A stretch of DNA of 64,000 nt from Sterolibacterium sp. (GTDB lineage: Bacteria > Pseudomonadota > Gammaproteobacteria > Burkholderiales > Rhodocyclaceae). The notes beneath the pieces are model-generated. The model searched no databases, was not told where the DNA came from, and saw only the letters and a list, made by a program, of their open reading frames with translations. Each line of letters begins with the position of its first letter. Position 1 is the first letter of the stretch. Of the stretch, positions 59,902 through 64,000 are shown piece by piece. The translations under genes and the position numbers were made by a program. The DNA is taken from contig JAHFRE010000002.1 in NCBI GenBank assembly GCA_023258955.1, positions 22,878-86,877 on the forward strand, read 5' to 3'.

Positions 59902-60633
59902 CTAGGCCTTTAGCCAGATCAAGCTGGCCATCCGCCCACAGGCCGGGTCGCGCCGATGCGAGTAAAAGCGGTGGGCGTCGGCGTGGCTGCACAGACCACC
60001 GCCGAACACCCGGCCGACACCACAGCCTGCCAGGCGCAGCCTGGCCAGCGCGTAGAGGTCGCATTGCCACTTGCCGTGCGCCCCCCGCGCGAAGGCCGCC
60101 GCGGCAGCACCATCTTGAGCGACGAACGCGTCGCGCAGCTCGCCTCCCACCTCGTAGGCGGTCGCGCTGATCGCCACACCGAGCCAGGCGCGCAGCGATC
60201 CCGCCGGCACCGCCATCGCCGCCACCGTCTGCTCTAGGACACCGGCCGCGAGGCCGCGCCAACCGGCGTGGGCTGCGGCGACCACGGTCGCCCCCGCGTC
60301 GCAGAACAACACCGGCAAGCAATCGGCGTGCAGCACGGCCAGCACCCGGTTCGGCGTTCGCGCCACCGCGGCGTCGGCGCGATCTCCCCGCCGGGCGCCT
60401 TCGGCGAGCAACACGTCGCTGCCATGGACCTGATTCAGCCACAGCGGCTCGCTGGGCAGATCTGCCGCGATGCGGCGGCGGTTCTCGGCGACGGCGGCTG
60501 GCGAATCGCCGACGTGGGTAGCGAGATTCAAGCCGGCGTAGGAGCCGCTGCTCACCCCGCCCAGGCGGGTGCTGGCGAGCGCCGCCACCTTGGCCGGGGC
60601 ATCCCAGTCGGGCCGCAGCCATTCGAGACTCAC
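59902..60633 (-). CDS. pgeF: Laccase-domain purine nucleoside phosphorylase (PgeF/YfiH)
   Basis: A 243-residue YfiH/DUF152 protein. It starts at GTG (60633) overlapping the rluD stop (GTGA). Metal-binding motifs are visible: NQVHGSDV, HADCLPVLFCD and AAHAGWRGLAAGVLE, with CSHADAHRFYSHRRD. Members have been described as polyphenol oxidases and as purine nucleoside phosphorylases that also edit peptidoglycan-linked stress. It is always next to rluD in this group, as here. The long N-terminal frame in the database-style ORF is outside the gene. Confidence 0.9.
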   Translation of the reverse strand: MSLEWLRPDWDAPAKVAALASTRLGGVSSGSYAGLNLATHVGDSPAAVAENRRRIAADLPSEPLWLNQVHGSDVLLAEGARRGDRADAAVARTPNRVLAVLHADCLPVLFCDAGATVVAAAHAGWRGLAAGVLEQTVAAMAVPAGSLRAWLGVAISATAYEVGGELRDAFVAQDGAAAAAFARGAHGKWQCDLYALARLRLAGCGVGRVFGGGLCSHADAHRFYSHRRDPACGRMASLIWLKA

Positions 60634-61601
60634 CCCGCCTCCAGTCGTTCGAGCAAGGTCGTGAAATCCGCCGGCAGCGGTGCCTCCCAGGTCATCTCGC
60701 GGCCCAGGCGCGGATGCAGCAACTGCAAGCGCCAGGCGTGCAGCGCCTGGCGCGGAAAGTTCGCCAACAGCGGCGTCGCCGCGTGGCGCCGGCCGTAGGT
60801 CGGATCGCCGACCAGGGGGTGGCCGATGCTCGCTAGGTGCACGCGAATCTGATGGGTGCGTCCGGTCTCCAGACGGCATTCGAGCAAGGTGGCGGCGGCG
60901 AAGCGGCGGCGCACCTCGTAGTGGGTGCGCGCCTCGCGACCCCCGCCCACCACCGCCATCTTGACCCGCTGCGTCGGATGCCTGCCGATCGGTGCATCGA
61001 CGGTGCCGGCGCGCGCGACGTTGCCATGGACCAGGGCGAGATAGTGACGCTTGACGCTGCGCGCCTGCAATTGCCGCACCAGATCGGTCTGCGCCGTCTC
61101 GCTCTTGGCCACCACCAGGAGGCCGCTGGTCTCCTTGTCGAGCCGGTGCACGATGCCGGCGCGGGGCAGGCCAACCGCCGCGGCAACGTGGTGCAGCAGG
61201 GCGTTCAACAGGGTGCCGGCGGGATTGCCGTTGCCCGGATGCACGACCAGGCCCGCGGGCTTGTCCACCACCAGAAGGTCATCGTCTTCGTAGACGATGG
61301 CCAAGGCGATCGCCTCGGCCGCCGCAGGCGAGCGCTGCGGGGCATCCGCCGCTTCGATGGCGATACGCTCGCCACCGGCGAGCTTGCGCTTGGTCTCGGT
61401 GACGACGACGCCATCGACCTTCACCCGTCCTTCGCGCAGCCAGCTCTGCAGGCGGCTGCGCGAATGCTCGGGCAGCAGCCGCGCCAGCGCCTGGTCCACC
61501 CGCAGGCCGGCGCAGTCCTCGCTCACCCGCAGCGTGGCTGCCGCGGCGGCTAGATCGCTTGCGCTATAATCGGCCGGATTCGTCTGCGGAAAGTTCATCA
61601 T
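60630..61601 (-). CDS. rluD: Ribosomal large subunit pseudouridine synthase RluD
   Basis: A 323-residue RluA-family pseudouridine synthase. The S4 domain (AGLRVDQALARLLPEHSRSRLQSWLREGRVKVDG) is at residues 30-80 and the catalytic HRLDKETSGLLVVAKS (Asp) follows at about 150. Makes pseudouridines in 23S rRNA helix 69. The start at 61601 (or the next ATG at 61598) overlaps, on the opposite strand, the first codon of bamD, so the two genes share their 5' ends. Upstream of that both are divergent with no separate gap. Confidence 0.93.
   Translation of the reverse strand: MMNFPQTNPADYSASDLAAAAATLRVSEDCAGLRVDQALARLLPEHSRSRLQSWLREGRVKVDGVVVTETKRKLAGGERIAIEAADAPQRSPAAAEAIALAIVYEDDDLLVVDKPAGLVVHPGNGNPAGTLLNALLHHVAAAVGLPRAGIVHRLDKETSGLLVVAKSETAQTDLVRQLQARSVKRHYLALVHGNVARAGTVDAPIGRHPTQRVKMAVVGGGREARTHYEVRRRFAAATLLECRLETGRTHQIRVHLASIGHPLVGDPTYGRRHAATPLLANFPRQALHAWRLQLLHPRLGREMTWEAPLPADFTTLLERLEAG
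61565..61570 (+). promoter_or_regulatory. -10 box of bamD
   Basis: A perfect TATAAT on the plus strand, 30 bases before the bamD ATG. No good -35 box at 16-18 bases spacing is seen. It lies inside the first codons of rluD. Confidence 0.55.
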
Positions 61602-62394
61602 GCGTAGTGTAGCGGCAATCATCGCGCTTCTTCTGTCGGTGCTGCTCGCCGGCTGCAGCCTGTTTCCCGACACCAAGGACGAAAGCGCCAACTGGACCGC
61701 GGAGAAGCTCTACGCCGAAGCCAAGGAGGCGATGAACGACGGCGCCTACGACAAGGCGGTGAAGAACTTCGAGAAGCTGGAATCGCGCTACCCCTATGGC
61801 CGCTACGCGCAGCAGGCCCAGCTCGAGATCGCCTACGCCTACTATCGACAATCCGAATCGGCTTCGGCGATCAGCGCCTGCGATCGCTTCATCAAGCTGC
61901 ACCCCAACCATCCCAACGTCGACTACGCCTACTATCTGAAGGGCCTGGTCAATTTCAACGAAGACCTCGGACTGATCAGCTACTTGAGCAACCAGAGCCT
62001 GGCCGAGCGCGATCCCAAGGCGGCGCGCGATTCCTTCGACACCTTCAAGGAACTGGCGCTCAAGTTCCCCGACAGCAAGTACACCCCCGACGCGATCCTG
62101 CGCATGAAGTATCTGGTCAACACCCTGGCCGCCTACGAGGTGCACGTCGCCCGCTACTATCTGCGGCGCGGCGCCTACATCGCCGCGATCAATCGCGCGC
62201 AGACGGTGATCAAGAGCTTCCCCGGTACGGCGAGCAACGAGGACGCGCTGTACATCATGGTCAAGGCCTACGAGGCCCTGGGCATGACCGATCTGAAGAA
62301 CGACAGCGAGCGTGTCATGCGCAAGAACTTCCCGCAGAGCGCCTACCTCGCCGGTGGGCCCGAGAACACCGACCCCTGGTGGAAACTCTGGTAG
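61600..62394 (+). CDS. bamD: Outer membrane assembly lipoprotein BamD
   Basis: A 264-residue lipoprotein. MRSVAAIIALLLSVLLAGC is a lipoprotein signal peptide with lipobox LLAGC (Cys19). TPR-like helical hairpins follow (WTAEKLYAEAKEAMNDG, ARYxxP-type repeats RYAQQAQLEIAYAYYRQSES). It is an essential part of the BAM complex that inserts outer membrane proteins. Typical length and end. Divergent from rluD with overlapping starts. Confidence 0.95.
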   Translation: MRSVAAIIALLLSVLLAGCSLFPDTKDESANWTAEKLYAEAKEAMNDGAYDKAVKNFEKLESRYPYGRYAQQAQLEIAYAYYRQSESASAISACDRFIKLHPNHPNVDYAYYLKGLVNFNEDLGLISYLSNQSLAERDPKAARDSFDTFKELALKFPDSKYTPDAILRMKYLVNTLAAYEVHVARYYLRRGAYIAAINRAQTVIKSFPGTASNEDALYIMVKAYEALGMTDLKNDSERVMRKNFPQSAYLAGGPENTDPWWKLW

Positions 62395-62435
62395 GCGCGC
62401 AAGTCCATTCCCCGCAACGCAGAACAGGAAACAGC

Positions 62436-63944
62436 ATGACTGACATCATCGGCATCGTCGGCACCGGCGCCATGGGACGTGGCATCGCGCAGATCGCGGC
62501 GCAAGCCGGCATCCGCGTGCTGCTCTTCGACGCCATGGCCGGTGCGGCCCAGACAGCCCGCGACAACGTCGTCGCCACCCTCGCCAAACTCGCCGAGAAG
62601 GGCAAGCTCTCGGCGCAGGCTTTGACCGATGCCACAGCCAAGCTCGAGGTGGTGGGCGAATTGGCGGCGCTGGCGCCGGCGCAGGTGGTGATCGAAGCCA
62701 TCGTCGAAAACCTCGAGGTCAAGCGCAAGCTGTTCAAGGAACTCGAAGCCATCGTCGCCGCCGACTGCCTGCTCGCCAGCAACACCTCGTCGCTCTCGGT
62801 CACGGCCATCGCCGCGGGCTGCGCCCATCCCGAGCGGGTCGGCGGTTTTCACTTCTTCAACCCGGTGCCGCTGATGAAGATCGTCGAGGTGATCGACGGC
62901 GTGGCCAGCGCGCCCTGGGTCGGCGAGACCCTGCTCGCCCTGGGCCGGCGCATGGGCCACACCGCCGTGCGCACCCAGGACACGCCGGGCTTCATCGTGA
63001 ATCACGCCGGTCGCGGCTACACCACCGAAGCCCTGCGCTGCCAGGCCGAGTGCATCGCCCCGGTGCAGGTGATCGATGCGATCATGAAGGGCGCCGCCGG
63101 CTTCCGCCTCGGACCCTTCGAGCTGCTCGATCTGACCGGACTCGACGTCTCCCATCCGGTGATGGAGTCGATCTACCACCAGTATTACGAGGAACCGCGC
63201 TACCGGCCTTCACCGCTGGCGGCGCAGCGCCTGGTCGGTGGACTGCTCGGACGCAAGAGCGGTCGCGGCTACTACCAATACGTCGATAACAAAGCGGTTG
63301 CCATCCCTGTCGCCGCTGCGCCGACGGCGCGACCGGCGAGCATCTGGGTGAGCCGCGCCAACAAGCTCTGGGGCGACGCCGTCGCGGCCTTGGTGAACGC
63401 CCTCGGTGGCCGCCTCGACGAAGGCAAGCAGCCTGGACCCGACTCGTTGTGCCTGACCACGCCGCTGGGCGAGGACGCGAGCAGCGCCTGTCTGGCCCAG
63501 GGTCTGGATCCGACCCGCAGCGTCGCCATCGATTGCCTCTTCGGACTGGCCAAGCAGCGCACGCTGATGACCACGCCGCTGACCACGGTGGCGATGCGCG
63601 ATGCCGCCCACGGGCTGTTCGCCGGCGACGGCGTGCCGGTGGCGATGATCGCCGACAGCGCCGGCTTCGTCGCCCAGCGCATCATCAGCATGGTGGTGAA
63701 CGTCGCCTGCGACATCGCCCAGCAGGGCATCGCGACACCGGGCGACATCGACCGCGCGGTGACGCTGGGCCTCAACTATCCGCAGGGGCCACTGGCCTTC
63801 GGCGACAGTCTGGGCGCCGACAAGGTGCTGGCGATACTCAAGGCGATGCAGGATTTCTACGGCGATCCACGTTACCGGCCCAGCCCCTGGCTCACCCGCC
63901 GCGCCCGCTTGGGCGTATCGCTCCTCACCGAGGCGCTGGGCTAG
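62436..63944 (+). CDS. 3-hydroxyacyl-CoA dehydrogenase (PaaH-like)
   Basis: A 502-residue enzyme. The N-terminal NAD domain (IIGIVGTGAMGRGIAQIAAQAG) and the 3HCDH C-terminal domain appear twice in tandem: NTSSLSVTAIA and HFFNPVPLMKIVEV, then GFVAQRIISMVVNVACDIAQ near the end. This double C-domain length matches 3-hydroxybutyryl- or 3-hydroxyadipyl-CoA dehydrogenases such as PaaH. It oxidises 3-hydroxyacyl-CoA with NAD in acid or aromatic degradation. Its stop overlaps by 3 bases that of the converging gene. Confidence 0.92.
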   Translation: MTDIIGIVGTGAMGRGIAQIAAQAGIRVLLFDAMAGAAQTARDNVVATLAKLAEKGKLSAQALTDATAKLEVVGELAALAPAQVVIEAIVENLEVKRKLFKELEAIVAADCLLASNTSSLSVTAIAAGCAHPERVGGFHFFNPVPLMKIVEVIDGVASAPWVGETLLALGRRMGHTAVRTQDTPGFIVNHAGRGYTTEALRCQAECIAPVQVIDAIMKGAAGFRLGPFELLDLTGLDVSHPVMESIYHQYYEEPRYRPSPLAAQRLVGGLLGRKSGRGYYQYVDNKAVAIPVAAAPTARPASIWVSRANKLWGDAVAALVNALGGRLDEGKQPGPDSLCLTTPLGEDASSACLAQGLDPTRSVAIDCLFGLAKQRTLMTTPLTTVAMRDAAHGLFAGDGVPVAMIADSAGFVAQRIISMVVNVACDIAQQGIATPGDIDRAVTLGLNYPQGPLAFGDSLGADKVLAILKAMQDFYGDPRYRPSPWLTRRARLGVSLLTEALG

Positions 63945-64000
63945 GCAGCGCGCAGAATCCGTTCGACCTGGCGCCAGGCCTCCTCGGCCAGCGGCCGCGC
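63941..64000 (-). CDS. Partial gene at right edge
   Basis: The last 19 codons of a minus-strand frame, ending LAEEAWRQVERILRAA and TAG at 63943-63941, overlap the stop of the dehydrogenase. The product cannot be identified from so little sequence. Confidence 0.4.
   Translation of the reverse strand, partial: ARPLAEEAWRQVERILRAA

Overview
The window looks like a betaproteobacterial chromosome, most like Rhodocyclales or relatives. The evidence is family content: a class I PHA locus (phaC, two phaB copies, phaR), ParB/HNH-type prophage genes, a tRNA-Ala/Glu/Asp cluster, bamD and rluD. I cannot name the species from sequence alone.

Region 1 (about 0.3-22.7 kb) is part of a prophage or phage-derived element. 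A leftward operon (16043 down to about 2275) encodes a HTH protein, two ParB-type proteins (one fused to a DNA methylase), a Sak4-like ATPase, a helicase, a Cas4-like nuclease, a sigma-region-4 protein, a D5-type primase/helicase, a RuvC-like resolvase, HNH and a small terminase. Most junctions are 4-base ATGA overlaps, and these fix many start codons. A PhdYefM/PIN toxin-antitoxin pair with a clear palindromic operator sits inside it on the opposite strand. The rightward arm (19.0-22.7 kb) is a second coupled string of small genes ending in a tyrosine integrase that seems to lack the first catalytic arginine. Between the two arms lies an unrecognised two- or three-gene cassette (16.2-18.5 kb) with its own strong terminator. 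It is the best candidate for an undescribed cargo system. No capsid, portal, tail or large terminase gene is visible.

Region 2 (22.7-25.8 kb) is a tight leftward string: phasin, ProQ/FinO, two small proteins (one frameshifted), a 288-residue unknown, an IHF-alpha paralogue and a small protein with a GHGA motif. Two paralogues of that last protein recur at 42.1 and 46.5 kb.

Region 3 (26.4-43.9 kb) is a catabolic island. It holds a periplasmic metallo-beta-lactamase-fold protein, an operon of aconitase-type dehydratase (swivel domain first), isopropylmalate-dehydrogenase-type enzyme and fused indolepyruvate-type ferredoxin oxidoreductase, a divergent TonB receptor, a LysR regulator, a second split 2-oxoacid oxidoreductase (FrhB-like, IorA, IorB) and an ACS-type MFS importer. 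Together these suggest uptake of an organic acid, isomerisation, oxidative decarboxylation to a 2-oxoacid, then conversion to an acyl-CoA. No synthase that would supply the hydroxyacid is present, so the substrate is probably imported. This is inference.

Region 4 (44.7-52.5 kb) is mixed small and secreted proteins: UPF0158-like, a winged-helix protein, a secreted HNH-like protein, Yip1, DksA/TraR zinc finger, PsiF, nitroreductase and MaoC. Region 5 (52.7-64 kb) is core chromosome: three tRNAs with a stringent-type promoter, a GlcD-type oxidase, rimO, phaR, phaB, phaB, phaC, pgeF, rluD, then bamD and a 3-hydroxyacyl-CoA dehydrogenase on the other strand.
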